A stretch of 16,918 bases of DNA. Source: CAJBVG01 sp044337515 (GTDB lineage Bacteria > Bacteroidota > Bacteroidia > Sphingobacteriales > Sphingobacteriaceae). How positions within the stretch are numbered: position 1 is the first letter of the stretch; every line of letters begins with the position of its first letter. Position numbers and translations under genes: made by a program. The stretch spans positions 1 to 16,918 of the forward strand of contig JBIINK010000046.1 of assembly GCA_044337515.1 (NCBI GenBank), written 5' to 3'. Below, piece after piece: positions 1 through 8,476 of this stretch. The notes beneath the pieces were generated by a model. It was not told where the DNA came from. It did not search any database and worked only from the letters and a program-made list of their open reading frames with translations.

Positions 1-1
1 A

Positions 2-1081
2 GCGGGTGCTTACACGGGTAAGTACGTACATGATGGTATTGTTCGAAATAATAAATTATATGCTGGAGAAATTAATAGTGGAACATTTTCTATTGTTGAT
101 GTAACTAATAAATCAGCTCCAGTTGTATTGAATACACAAACCACACCATTTGAATTTACACACAACACTTGGTTGTCATCTAATAGTAATTATTTATATA
201 CCACAGATGAGAAGAAAGATGCTTTTGTAACTTCTTATGACGTATCAGACCCAACCAATATAAAGGAGTTAGATCGTTACCGTCGCCAATATTCCAATGG
301 CTCAATTCCTCATAATACCTATATCTTAAATGATTCTTTAGTTACAGGTACCAATACCGATTTCTTATTAACTTCCTATTATACTGATGGTATTACGATT
401 GTAGATGCTGCTCGTCCGGATAATTTAGTGGAAGTGGCACATTTTGATACGAGTCCCTTTTCTGGCGAAGGATATAATGGAGCTTGGGGCGTTTACCCGT
501 TTTTACCATCAGGTAAAGTGATAGTTTCTGATATGGAGTTAGGGTTGTATGTATTGCAGCCTAATTACCAAAGAGCATGTTATGTAGAAGGCACCATTAC
601 TGATGTAGCTACTGGTTTAACAATACCTAATGCTACGGTCATCTTCTTTAATAATGCAAAATCTAAACTCGGAAAGTTAGATGGAAAATATAAAACAGGA
701 ATTGTTACACAAGGTATTCAGGATGTAGTTTACACGGCTCCAGGTTATCAAAGTAAAACCGTTTCTGTAAATATGCAAAGGGGAGTAGTTGTAAATCAAA
801 ACGTTGCATTGAGTCCTGTTGGATTTGGTATTGAAAATAATAGAGCAAAAGTCGTTTCTGTATTTCCTAGTTGTGTAAAAAATGAGTTATACTTTAATAA
901 AGCTTGTGCTAATAGCATACATTTAGTAATGGTAGATAATACGGGCAAAAAAGTAATAGAAAAAATACTTTTTGATAGTGAAAGCAAAGTTGATGTTTCC
1001 ACTTTAAAATCAGGTATGTATATTGTCCAACTTTTTGAGGAAAACAAATTACTTCAAACAGAGAAGATCATAAAAGAATAA
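2..1081 (+). CDS. Choice-of-anchor B family secreted protein (LVIVD propeller, T9SS sorting domain), 5'-truncated
   Basis: The reading frame is open from the first base of the window, so the N-terminus and signal peptide are missing. A TTG at 128 is internal, because the homologous coding sequence runs through it. The visible part has LVIVD-type propeller repeats (FSIVDVTNKSAPV, ITIVDAARPDNLVEV, VIVSDMELGLYVL), then one carboxypeptidase-regulatory-like beta domain (about nt 580-810), then a C-terminal domain of the type IX secretion type A pattern ending SGMYIVQLFEENKLLQTEKIIKE-like. The usual YPNP start of that domain reads FPSC here, so it is somewhat degenerate. Proteins of this build are exported through the outer membrane and anchored at the surface; the ligand is unknown. 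It is closely similar to the next gene, 31 bp downstream on the same strand, so the two look like a tandem duplication. Confidence 0.85.
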   Translation, partial: AGAYTGKYVHDGIVRNNKLYAGEINSGTFSIVDVTNKSAPVVLNTQTTPFEFTHNTWLSSNSNYLYTTDEKKDAFVTSYDVSDPTNIKELDRYRRQYSNGSIPHNTYILNDSLVTGTNTDFLLTSYYTDGITIVDAARPDNLVEVAHFDTSPFSGEGYNGAWGVYPFLPSGKVIVSDMELGLYVLQPNYQRACYVEGTITDVATGLTIPNATVIFFNNAKSKLGKLDGKYKTGIVTQGIQDVVYTAPGYQSKTVSVNMQRGVVVNQNVALSPVGFGIENNRAKVVSVFPSCVKNELYFNKACANSIHLVMVDNTGKKVIEKILFDSESKVDVSTLKSGMYIVQLFEENKLLQTEKIIKE

Positions 1082-1112
1082 GAACAAACACTCACTATAA
1101 AATAAATTTAAT

Positions 1113-3497
1113 TTGAAAAAACTTATACAATTTTGCATTATCGGTTTAATCGCTGTAAATGCACAAGCACAAAATGTTAACATTGTGCAACGATCACGAG
1201 TACCATATCCAGGTACTTCAAACATTTGGGGATATGTTGATACAACTGGTAAAGAGTATGCATTGGTTGGTGCTAACGATCGATTGTCGATTGTTGATAT
1301 TACAAATCCTGATGCCCCTGTTAAACGTTTTTCTGTTTTGGGTCCGAATTCAATATGGAGAGAAATTAGAACTTGGGGTAAATATGCTTATGTTACTACC
1401 GAAGGTGGTGGTGGTTTAACCATTGTAAACTTAAGTCAGTTACCAGATACAATTACATTTAAACAATATACTGGTGATGCTGCAATGACGAATCATATTG
1501 ATGCTATTCACGCATTGCATGTAGATAATGGGAAGTTGTATTTATATGGCGGTAATTACCAACAAGGTAAAGCAAAAATATTTTCGTTAACAGATCCTTG
1601 GAACCCACATTATTTAGGTACAGTTTCTCAGCGATATGTACATGATGGATTTGTAAGAAACGATACCTTATACTCTTGTCAAATATATGATGGTTTATTA
1701 GAAATTATTGATGCTAGAAACCCTGCGGCACCTGTTATTATTGCATCACAAGTAACACCAAAACAATTTACACATAACTCATGGATGTCTACTAACCGTA
1801 AGGTTATTTATACAACAGATGAAGTAACTGGATCATGGGTTACTGCATATGATATCAGTGACTTTTCAAATATCAAAGAACTCGATCGTTACCGTCATAA
1901 TAATTCTGGCTCTATTGGACATAATACTTACATCATGAACAATTCGGCAGTTACCGGTTCGAATACAGATTTCTTATGGACATCTTATTATCGTGATGGG
2001 ATTACTGTTGTTGATGCCTCTCGTCCAGATAATTTAGTTGAAGTAGGAAACTTCGATTCATCACCAAGTTATTCTGGCGATGGTTTCAATGGTGCTTGGG
2101 GAGTATATGCTTATTTACCTTCGGGAAATGTAATCATTTCTGATATCGAAATGGGCTTATACGTAGTTACTCCGACATACAAAAGAGCATGTTTTTTAGA
2201 AGGCGTTATTCGTGATGCTCAAACTAACGTAGCCATTGCTGGTGCAACGATACAAGTATTAACTAAAACAGAATTAAATGGTATAACGAGTACTACAGGT
2301 TCTTATAAATCAGGTACAGCAGATTCAGGAACTTATGTGGTTCGTGTTTCTTATCCAGGTTATATTGCACAAGATGTTACTGTGGAATTGAAGAATGGTA
2401 TTGTAACTCCTTTAAATATAACGCTAGGTAAACATATAAACTTCCCTTTTGTAGCTACGATAAAAGACTCTGCAAATAATGCTATAGTGAATGCTAAAGT
2501 AATTATTAAGAATGCTGAGTTTACCTACGAAGTAAGCACCGATGCAAATGGTGGATATAGTATTCCTACTTTCTACGCTGGTAAATATGCTATGTACATT
2601 GGTGCATTTGGGTATAACACGATTTTTATAGATTCGACAAATTATTTATCAGTAAATGATATTCCAAATGTGAAATTATCAAAAGGATATTATGATGATT
2701 TCTTGTTTGATTACCAATGGTCAACAGCTTCTACAGCAAGCACTGGTGCTTGGGTTAGAGCAAAACCAATTCGTACTATATTAAACAGTGTAGTTTGTAA
2801 TCCAGATTTTGATGTGTCAAGTGATTTTGGCGACCAATGTTTTGTCACTGGAAATGCTACAGGTAATGTTACAACGGCTGATATTGATGGAGGAATTGTT
2901 TCACTTGCTTCTCCAGAAATGGATTTATCAAGTTATGGCAACCCACATATTAATTACAGCAGATGGTTCTCTAACATTGCTACTACTGGTACTGCAAATG
3001 ATACCTTAACCATTTCTATTAATAATGGAACACAAACTGCAATTGTTGAACAATTAATTGGTTCAATTGCCGATAAAGGTCAATGGGTAGGAAAATCACA
3101 TCGTGTGAAAGATTTTATTACGCCTACCAATAAAATGAGATTAGTATTAAGAGCGGGTGATTATGGTGCTGATAACATTGTAGAAGCAGCGTTAGACAGA
3201 TTTAGTGTTACAGATGTAGATTCAGTAATTACTATAGGAATAAATAGCAAAGTGAATTCAATTTATGCGAAAGCTTTCCCGAATCCAAGTACAGCTGATG
3301 TACAAGTTTCATATAACTTCACAAAATCTGCTGAAGGCAGCATTAAAATGTATGATATCTTAGGAAATGTAGTATTTGCAAAAGAGTTGAAAGAATCATT
3401 CGGTATGGTGAATATCAATATTGAAAATAAAGGAATTTACTTTATTCGAATCGAATCAAATAATGAACAACAAGTGATTAAGTTCAGCAAACAATAG
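1113..3497 (+). CDS. Choice-of-anchor B family secreted multidomain protein with T9SS type A sorting domain
   Basis: This 794-residue protein starts at TTG 1113. No ATG lies between the upstream in-frame stop (1098-1100) and the signal peptide, which begins MKKLIQFCIIGL and has a likely cut after AQA near residue 19. Residues ~20-357 form an LVIVD-repeat propeller (LSIVDITNPDAPV, LEIIDARNPAAPV, ITVVDASRPDNLVEV). Residues ~358-437 and ~440-525 are two carboxypeptidase-regulatory-like beta domains. Residues ~527-703 look like a beta-sandwich (jelly-roll or MAM-like) domain. Residues ~715-794 are a type IX sorting domain with the canonical FPNPS start and a GIYFIRI strand. By family it is secreted across the outer membrane by the Por system and bound at the surface. 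The upstream paralogue lacks the second regulatory domain and the sandwich. The substrate or partner is not known. Confidence 0.9.
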   Translation: MKKLIQFCIIGLIAVNAQAQNVNIVQRSRVPYPGTSNIWGYVDTTGKEYALVGANDRLSIVDITNPDAPVKRFSVLGPNSIWREIRTWGKYAYVTTEGGGGLTIVNLSQLPDTITFKQYTGDAAMTNHIDAIHALHVDNGKLYLYGGNYQQGKAKIFSLTDPWNPHYLGTVSQRYVHDGFVRNDTLYSCQIYDGLLEIIDARNPAAPVIIASQVTPKQFTHNSWMSTNRKVIYTTDEVTGSWVTAYDISDFSNIKELDRYRHNNSGSIGHNTYIMNNSAVTGSNTDFLWTSYYRDGITVVDASRPDNLVEVGNFDSSPSYSGDGFNGAWGVYAYLPSGNVIISDIEMGLYVVTPTYKRACFLEGVIRDAQTNVAIAGATIQVLTKTELNGITSTTGSYKSGTADSGTYVVRVSYPGYIAQDVTVELKNGIVTPLNITLGKHINFPFVATIKDSANNAIVNAKVIIKNAEFTYEVSTDANGGYSIPTFYAGKYAMYIGAFGYNTIFIDSTNYLSVNDIPNVKLSKGYYDDFLFDYQWSTASTASTGAWVRAKPIRTILNSVVCNPDFDVSSDFGDQCFVTGNATGNVTTADIDGGIVSLASPEMDLSSYGNPHINYSRWFSNIATTGTANDTLTISINNGTQTAIVEQLIGSIADKGQWVGKSHRVKDFITPTNKMRLVLRAGDYGADNIVEAALDRFSVTDVDSVITIGINSKVNSIYAKAFPNPSTADVQVSYNFTKSAEGSIKMYDILGNVVFAKELKESFGMVNINIENKGIYFIRIESNNEQQVIKFSKQ

Positions 3498-3515
3498 AAC
3501 TTAACCATATAAACG

Positions 3516-3548
3516 AAAAAAGGCGTAATGAAAATTACGCCTTTTTTT
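3516..3548 (+). terminator. Intrinsic terminator after the choice-of-anchor B genes
   Basis: A perfect 8-bp stem, GGCGTAAT and ATTACGCC, closes a GAAA tetraloop (3530-3533). An A-run precedes it (3515-3521) and seven Ts follow (3542-3548). Because it has both an A-run and a T-run it could act in both directions, and it lies between convergent transcripts (this unit and purS). It is the only textbook intrinsic terminator I see in the window. Confidence 0.9.
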
Positions 3549-3550
3549 AT

Positions 3551-3575
3551 ACCCACTACCCACTACTCACTACTC
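3551..3575. repeat. Heptamer repeat, family A (short copy)
   Basis: There are about 3.5 units of ACCCACT/ACTCACT with a 7-base period. The array ends 3 bases from the purS stop codon. Read away from purS on the minus strand it is GAGTAGTGAGTAGTGGGTAG, the same sense and sequence family as the arrays after the PspC-domain gene and recX. Confidence 0.85.
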
Positions 3576-3578
3576 TTT

Positions 3579-3830
3579 TTACATCTCTTTAATCGTGAAA
3601 TCAAACGATTCCATAATAAGGTTTGCTAATAATTTCTTACAAGCAGTTTCTACTTTTTCTGAAGCTTCTTGAGCATTGCTCGCTTCAATTTCTAGGGTGA
3701 TATGCTTTCCGATACGAACATTTTGCACTTCTGCTAGTCCGATGTTCTTCATACTACCTGTTACTGCTTTACCTTGTGGATCAAGGATTTCTTTCAATGG
3801 CATTACATTGATTTCTGCTTGGAATTTCAT
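3579..3830 (-). CDS. purS: Phosphoribosylformylglycinamidine synthase subunit PurS
   Basis: This small protein (83 residues from the ATG at 3830) fits the PurS family: an N-terminal strand FQAEINVMPL, then ILDPQGKAVTGSMKNIG, then VRIGKHITLEIEA, and a C-terminal ACKKLLANLIMESFDF segment. PurS dimers bridge PurL and PurQ in the complex that converts FGAR to FGAM in purine synthesis. purL and purQ are not in the window. It is the last gene of the minus-strand rho-pssA-purS run, and one base separates the pssA stop from this ATG. A TTG at 3839 would add three residues and overlap pssA; the ATG gives the usual family N-terminus, so I chose it. Confidence 0.92.
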   Translation of the reverse strand: MKFQAEINVMPLKEILDPQGKAVTGSMKNIGLAEVQNVRIGKHITLEIEASNAQEASEKVETACKKLLANLIMESFDFTIKEM

Positions 3831-3831
3831 A

Positions 3832-4479
3832 TTAGGCAATAAATTTCTTTTTAAAAATGATCGACAATAAAATATAAATCACAATGATCATTGGGACAGC
3901 TGCAAACTTAAAAAATAATATTAGGATTAACGATAAGATTATCAACAGATATCTGTGGATATTCAAATTGAAATCCATGCTTTTGAACTTTAATGAAAAC
4001 AATGGGATTTCCGATACCAGCATCAAGGAGAAACCAATACTTAAAACCACTAATAGAATAGGGTTGATAGTCATTGGCAAAAATGGTAAGCTGATAAAAA
4101 ACAATGTATTTGCTGGAGTTGCTAGTCCAATGAAATTCTCCGATTGACGAGTATCTATATTGAATTTAGCTAAACGTATAGCCGAAAATACGGTAATGAT
4201 GAAACCAACATAGGCATATTCTGCAGGAAGCATTTTAAATACAAATAAGCCCGGTATAAATCCGAAGCTCACCATATCGGCTAATGAATCTAATTGTTTA
4301 CCAACTTCCGAATATGCTTTTAGTGCACGAGCGGCTAAACCATCCATAAAATCAAATGCTGCAGCTAATAATACCAAGTAAGCTGCTGTTTCTAATTCAC
4401 CATTAAATGCATAAACCGCAGCCACGCATCCTGTGAATAAATTCAGACAAGTGATAAAATTTGGAATATGTTTTTTCAT
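3832..4479 (-). CDS. pssA: CDP-diacylglycerol--serine O-phosphatidyltransferase
   Basis: This 215-residue integral membrane enzyme carries the full CDP-alcohol phosphatidyltransferase signature DG-x2-AR-x8-G-x3-D-x3-D: D46, G47, A50, R51, G60, D64 and D68. Several hydrophobic helices follow. It makes phosphatidylserine from CDP-diacylglycerol and serine, the precursor of phosphatidylethanolamine. The N-terminus KKHIPNFITCLNLFTG is typical of PssA rather than PgsA. I chose the ATG at 4479 over a TTG at 4488, because the ATG gives the family N-terminus and leaves 11 bp after the rho stop. It sits between rho and purS on the same strand and is probably co-transcribed with them. Confidence 0.92.
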   Translation of the reverse strand: MKKHIPNFITCLNLFTGCVAAVYAFNGELETAAYLVLLAAAFDFMDGLAARALKAYSEVGKQLDSLADMVSFGFIPGLFVFKMLPAEYAYVGFIITVFSAIRLAKFNIDTRQSENFIGLATPANTLFFISLPFLPMTINPILLVVLSIGFSLMLVSEIPLFSLKFKSMDFNLNIHRYLLIILSLILILFFKFAAVPMIIVIYILLSIIFKKKFIA

Positions 4480-4490
4480 ACTATCCAATG

Positions 4491-6167
4491 TTAGCTATTC
4501 ATTGAAATAAGGAACTCTTCGTTAGATTTCGTTCCACGCATTTGATGCTGTAAGAATTCCATTGCTTCTACAGGGTTCATATCCGCTAAGTGATTTCTTA
4601 AAATCCAGATGCGTTGTAATACATCTTTATCTAATAATAAGTCATCTCTACGAGTAGAAGATGCTGTGATATCAATAGCAGGGAAGATTCTCTTATTCGC
4701 AATTTTTCTATCCAACTGTAATTCCATGTTACCTGTTCCTTTAAATTCTTCGAAGATTACCTCGTCCATTTTAGAACCTGTTTCTGTTAATGCAGTAGCG
4801 ATAATAGTTAATGAACCACCGTTCTCAATTTTACGAGCAGCACCAAAGAAACGTTTTGGTTTATGTAATGCGTTTGCATCCACACCACCCGATAATATTT
4901 TACCAGATGCAGGCGCAACTGTATTGTATGCTCTCGCTAAACGAGTGATAGAGTCGAGTAGAATAACTACATCATGTCCACTTTCCACCATACGTTTTGC
5001 TTTCTCCAAAACGATGTTGGCAATTTTCACATGTCGCTCAGCAGGTTCGTCAAATGTAGAACTTACTACTTCGGCACGTACACTTCTTGCCATATCGGTA
5101 ACCTCTTCCGGACGTTCATCAATCAGTAAAATGATTAAGTAAACTTCTGGGTGGTTAGCTGCAATAGCATTGGCAACGTCTTTTAATAAAACAGTTTTAC
5201 CTGTTTTCGGTTGCGCAACAATAAGTCCACGTTGACCTTTACCAATAGGGGCAAAGAGATCCATTAAACGTGTAGAATAATTATTTGGGTCAGAAAATAA
5301 ACTGAATTTTTCGAATGGAAATAATGGCGTTAAAAAGTCGAATGGTACACGGTCTCTCACTTCAGAAGGAGTGCGACCATTTATCGATTCAACACGCACT
5401 AATGGGAAGTATTTTTCACCTTCTTTGGGAGGGCGAACACTACCACGAACGGTATCACCTGTTTTCAATCCAAATAATTTTATTTGCGATTGTGATACAT
5501 AAATATCATCCGGAGAAGTAAGGTAATTATAGTCAGACGAACGTAAGAAACCATAACCATCAGGCATAATTTCTAATACACCTTCGTTTACAATTGAATT
5601 ATCGAAATCAAGTGTATTTAAAAGTGATTCGCTGTTAGGATTGTTACTTCGTGGGTTATTTTTATTACGATCGAATTTAGTGTTACGATTGCGATCAAAT
5701 GAACGCTCGATGCTTGCGCTATCTTGTAAACCTGGTTCAGGGTTACCTTGTTGTGGAGCTTCTACTTCTGCTTCAGCAACTGGAGCTTCTTCGTTAGAAG
5801 GAGTTGCTTCTACTTGTTGTTGCTCGTTATTCGATTCACGTTCTGGTTGAACTTCTGCAATCGGTTGAGGTTCGCGTGCTTGTGCAAAATCTCTATCAGG
5901 TTGCTGATCATATTCAGCTTGGAAACGTTTTTGTTCATCACGATTATCGTCTGTTTTAGCAGGTTTAATCGATCTTTTTCTCTTTGGCTTATCAGCTCCA
6001 TCTTCTGTACTGCTTACTTCAGCACCAGTTTGTTTTTTTTGTTTATCCACTATATTAGATATAAGTTCTTGTTTTCGTAGTTCTTCGTAGTTGTTGATGT
6101 TGAGGTCTTTGGCTATTTGACGTAATTCAGAAACGAGTTTATCGTTCAAAGGGGTAGTATCGTGCAT
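4491..6167 (-). CDS. rho: Transcription termination factor Rho
   Basis: This is a 558-residue Rho. Residues ~6-45 are the SAP-like Rho N-terminal helical domain. Residues ~46-190 are a hydrophilic, low-complexity insertion rich in E, Q, N, P and K. Residues ~195-262 are the cold-shock-like RNA-binding domain (GVLEIMPDGYGFLR). The RecA-like ATPase follows, with Walker A PKTGKT (320-325), Walker B VVILLDS (400-406), Q-loop SGGVDANALHKPKRFFGAAR (about 426-445) and R-loop FKGTGN. It is an ATP-driven hexameric RNA translocase that ends transcripts. E. coli Rho is about 420 residues; the extra length is the insertion, as in other Bacteroidota. It is first in a run with pssA and purS. The promoter lies at 6230-6260, with a palindrome over the predicted transcript start. 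Confidence 0.97.
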   Translation of the reverse strand: MHDTTPLNDKLVSELRQIAKDLNINNYEELRKQELISNIVDKQKKQTGAEVSSTEDGADKPKRKRSIKPAKTDDNRDEQKRFQAEYDQQPDRDFAQAREPQPIAEVQPERESNNEQQQVEATPSNEEAPVAEAEVEAPQQGNPEPGLQDSASIERSFDRNRNTKFDRNKNNPRSNNPNSESLLNTLDFDNSIVNEGVLEIMPDGYGFLRSSDYNYLTSPDDIYVSQSQIKLFGLKTGDTVRGSVRPPKEGEKYFPLVRVESINGRTPSEVRDRVPFDFLTPLFPFEKFSLFSDPNNYSTRLMDLFAPIGKGQRGLIVAQPKTGKTVLLKDVANAIAANHPEVYLIILLIDERPEEVTDMARSVRAEVVSSTFDEPAERHVKIANIVLEKAKRMVESGHDVVILLDSITRLARAYNTVAPASGKILSGGVDANALHKPKRFFGAARKIENGGSLTIIATALTETGSKMDEVIFEEFKGTGNMELQLDRKIANKRIFPAIDITASSTRRDDLLLDKDVLQRIWILRNHLADMNPVEAMEFLQHQMRGTKSNEEFLISMNS

Positions 6168-6206
6168 TAAGGAATTGTGAATCTTGTGATTAGGGTTTAC
6201 TGAGAA

Positions 6207-6225
6207 GTGTTAAGAATGTTAACAC
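6207..6225 (-). promoter_or_regulatory. Perfect 7-bp inverted repeat at the predicted rho transcription start
   Basis: GTGTTAA and TTAACAC are separated by 5 bases. The element starts about 5 bases downstream of the predicted -7 box and covers the expected transcript start near 6223. It could be a repressor operator or an RNA hairpin at the 5' end of the rho message. The arms are seen directly; the role is inferred. Confidence 0.55.
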
Positions 6226-6229
6226 ATCG

Positions 6230-6260
6230 CAATTATAATGATAAATATGGAATAAACAAA
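6230..6260 (-). promoter_or_regulatory. Bacteroidota-type promoter for rho-pssA-purS
   Basis: On the minus strand TTTG (6260-6257), exactly 19 bases, then TATAATTG (6237-6230) match the Bacteroidota consensus TTTG-N19-TAnnTTTG with one mismatch in the -7 box. The predicted start is about 7 bases on, giving a leader of about 55 nt before the rho ATG. Confidence 0.7.
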
Positions 6261-6307
6261 AAAAGCCCTAAAAATTAATCAATAGGCCTTATTTTCAAAT
6301 CATTTTC

Positions 6308-6315
6308 TATTTTTG
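6308..6315 (+). promoter_or_regulatory. Candidate -7 box for pyrF
   Basis: TATTTTTG matches TAnnTTTG perfectly and ends 5 bases before the pyrF ATG. No good TTTG element lies 19 bases upstream. If used, the transcript would begin at or next to the start codon, giving a leaderless message. Confidence 0.4.
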
Positions 6316-6320
6316 TAGAT

Positions 6321-7154
6321 ATGAATAAAGCCACCTTAGTTCAAGAGATAAAATCGAAAAAATCATTTTTATGTGTAGGTTTAGACACTGATATTCAGCG
6401 TATACCGAAGCATTTATTGGAATTCGACGACCCTATTTATGAATTTAACAAATCCATAATAGAAGCAACCTCTTCGTTTTGTGTGGCCTACAAGCCTAAT
6501 ATCGCTTTTTACGAAAGTCGTGGCTCTAAGGGTTGGGATAGTTTGCAAAAGACCATGGATTGCATCCCTAAGTCCATTTTTACTATTGCCGATGCTAAAC
6601 GTGGTGATATTGGGAATACATCTGACTTATATGCTCGTGCATTTTTCGACAAGCAATCATCGGGTTTCGATTTTGATTCAATAACCATTGCACCCTACAT
6701 GGGATCTGATTCGGTTAAGCCTTTTTTAGCCTATGAGAACAAATGGGTAATATTATTAGCACTTACCTCTAATGAGGGAGCGTTTGACTTTCAACTTACT
6801 GAAGACAAGTCTTCAACACCACTCTATCAAAAAGTAATAACTACTTCACAAGAATGGGCAAGCGACGAACAAATGATGTACGTAGTTGGTGCTACTCGCC
6901 CAGAATACTTCGCCGAAATTCGTAAGATTAGTCCGAAGCATTTTTACCTAGTACCTGGTGTTGGTGCTCAAGGTGGAAGCTTGGAAGATGTATGTAAATA
7001 CGGACTAAACGACGAAATTGGTTTGTTAGTGAATTCATCTAGAAACATAATCTACGCATCTAGCGGAACCGACTTTGCAGAACGTGCTGCAGAAGAAGCG
7101 CAAAAGATGCAATTAGAAATGGAAAAAATACTTGCACAGAATAAGTTGATTTAA
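6321..7154 (+). CDS. pyrF: Orotidine 5'-phosphate decarboxylase (type 2)
   Basis: This 277-residue protein converts OMP to UMP, the last step of pyrimidine nucleotide synthesis. The active-site motif DAKRGDIGNT is at residues 91-100 and carries the catalytic K and D. Also visible are FLCVGLDTD (17-24), YKPNIAFYE (57-65), the late VGATRPEYFAEIR segment and PGVGAQGG for phosphate binding. The length and motifs fit the longer type 2 family rather than the roughly 230-residue type 1 enzyme. It diverges from rho across a 153-bp gap and is followed after 43 bp by a DUF2851 gene on the same strand, probably the same transcript. Confidence 0.96.
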   Translation: MNKATLVQEIKSKKSFLCVGLDTDIQRIPKHLLEFDDPIYEFNKSIIEATSSFCVAYKPNIAFYESRGSKGWDSLQKTMDCIPKSIFTIADAKRGDIGNTSDLYARAFFDKQSSGFDFDSITIAPYMGSDSVKPFLAYENKWVILLALTSNEGAFDFQLTEDKSSTPLYQKVITTSQEWASDEQMMYVVGATRPEYFAEIRKISPKHFYLVPGVGAQGGSLEDVCKYGLNDEIGLLVNSSRNIIYASSGTDFAERAAEEAQKMQLEMEKILAQNKLI

Positions 7155-7197
7155 TCATTTCTTTCTTTTTCCTTTGTATAAACCAAAGGGATAAGTG

Positions 7198-8475
7198 ATG
7201 AAGGAAGATTTTGTGCAGTCGGTTTGGAAATTTCAGCTTTTCAATCAAAAAGAATTTATTAGTGAATCGGGTCAGTTCATCAGAATTGTACACCCAGGAT
7301 ACGAGCATCAAAATGCTGGTCCGGATTTTATTTCCGCAAAAATTTATATCGATGAAATGCTTTGGGTAGGTAATGTAGAAATACATGTCAATTCTCAAGA
7401 ATGGTATACCCATAAACATCACTTCGATACTGCGTATAACAATGTTATTTTACACGTGGTTTTTAAATCCGATGGCAAGCCTTGCTTCACTCAAAACGGA
7501 TTACTTTTAAACACCTTAGTACTCGAACCGTATATCGATAATTCAGTTTTAAATAACTACGAACACCTTGCCGAAGATTTGCGTGTATTGCCTTGTGTAA
7601 ACTGGTGGAAAGCAATAGAACCAAGTGTTGTAGAGCATTGGCTTGCGCGCATGTGTGTGAGTAGATTGGAAAATAAAGCACAAGAACTAAGCAATCGATT
7701 GCACACCTTAAATCGTCATTGGGATCAATTGTTTTTCGAAATATTGGCAAGACAAATGGGCTTCCATGTGAATTCCGATCCGATGGAGCGTTTAGCTCGT
7801 TCAATTAAAACAGAATGGATACAAAAAATGAGCGATCAAGAGCTATCTGTCGATGCACTTTTCTTCGGTCAGGCTGGAATGTTGAACCGTACTTTTAATG
7901 ATGAATACCCCAATCAACTTAAAGAAGAATATCAATTTTTAACAAAGAAATACAATCTACAATCTATCGAAGCATCGACCTGGAAATTCTCTAAACTTCG
8001 ACCATTAAATTTCCCTACTATACGCATCGCACAACTATCGGCGATTGTACAACATCACCCTAAATTTTTTACAGAGTGTATAGAATTAAATGAGCCAACA
8101 TCTATTTTAAATTACTTCGATGTGGAAATTAATGAATATTGGGATACTCATTATACGTTTGATTCTGAAAGTGCTTCAAGGAAGAAATACATCGGAAAAG
8201 AATCCATCAATCAGCTGATATTAAACACACTTTGTATTACTTGGGTGTTGTATGCCAACGCAACGAATACCCCCGAATATGCTCATAAAGCGATGAATTT
8301 AATGGAATTAATGACTTTAGAAAACAATCGTTACGTAACTCTGTTCAAAGATGTATCGTATGAGTTTAATAATAGTGTACATAGCCAAGGCTTACGATAT
8401 CTTTGGGAATACTATTGTAACGATAAAAAATGTTTAAATTGCAGTATTGGAATACAAGGGCTAAAACTAAAATAA
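7198..8475 (+). CDS. DUF2851 family protein
   Basis: This 425-residue protein of unknown function matches the DUF2851 pattern. The N-terminal half has HQNAGPDFISAKIYID, then WVGNVEIHVNSQEW, then HKHHFDTAYNNVILHVVF. The C-terminus has the usual cysteine cluster CNDKKCLNCSIG. The spacing of GPDF and VEIHV recalls a PD-(D/E)xK nuclease-like core, but this is only my inference. No signal peptide or membrane segment is visible, so it is probably cytoplasmic. I preferred ATG 7198 to the GTG at 7195 directly before it. The stop is one base from the next gene, so the two are very likely translated from one message. Confidence 0.85.
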   Translation: MKEDFVQSVWKFQLFNQKEFISESGQFIRIVHPGYEHQNAGPDFISAKIYIDEMLWVGNVEIHVNSQEWYTHKHHFDTAYNNVILHVVFKSDGKPCFTQNGLLLNTLVLEPYIDNSVLNNYEHLAEDLRVLPCVNWWKAIEPSVVEHWLARMCVSRLENKAQELSNRLHTLNRHWDQLFFEILARQMGFHVNSDPMERLARSIKTEWIQKMSDQELSVDALFFGQAGMLNRTFNDEYPNQLKEEYQFLTKKYNLQSIEASTWKFSKLRPLNFPTIRIAQLSAIVQHHPKFFTECIELNEPTSILNYFDVEINEYWDTHYTFDSESASRKKYIGKESINQLILNTLCITWVLYANATNTPEYAHKAMNLMELMTLENNRYVTLFKDVSYEFNNSVHSQGLRYLWEYYCNDKKCLNCSIGIQGLKLK

Positions 8476-8476
8476 A

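Noticed and set aside
128..1081. A complete gene starting at TTG 128
   Set aside because: The frame is open upstream to base 2 and encodes propeller sequence (FSIVDVTN) before the TTG, so the gene is cut by the window edge.
4609..5142. A 177-residue plus-strand gene
   Set aside because: It lies entirely antisense to the conserved ATPase domain of rho and has no recognisable features.
6261..6290. Intrinsic terminator in the rho/pyrF gap
   Set aside because: AAGCCCTA and TAGGCCTT pair imperfectly, the loop is long, and both neighbouring genes start here, so no terminator is expected.
7171..7189. Terminator between pyrF and the DUF2851 gene
   Set aside because: The CCTTTG/CAAAGG stem is only 6 bp and no T-run follows; the genes are probably co-transcribed.
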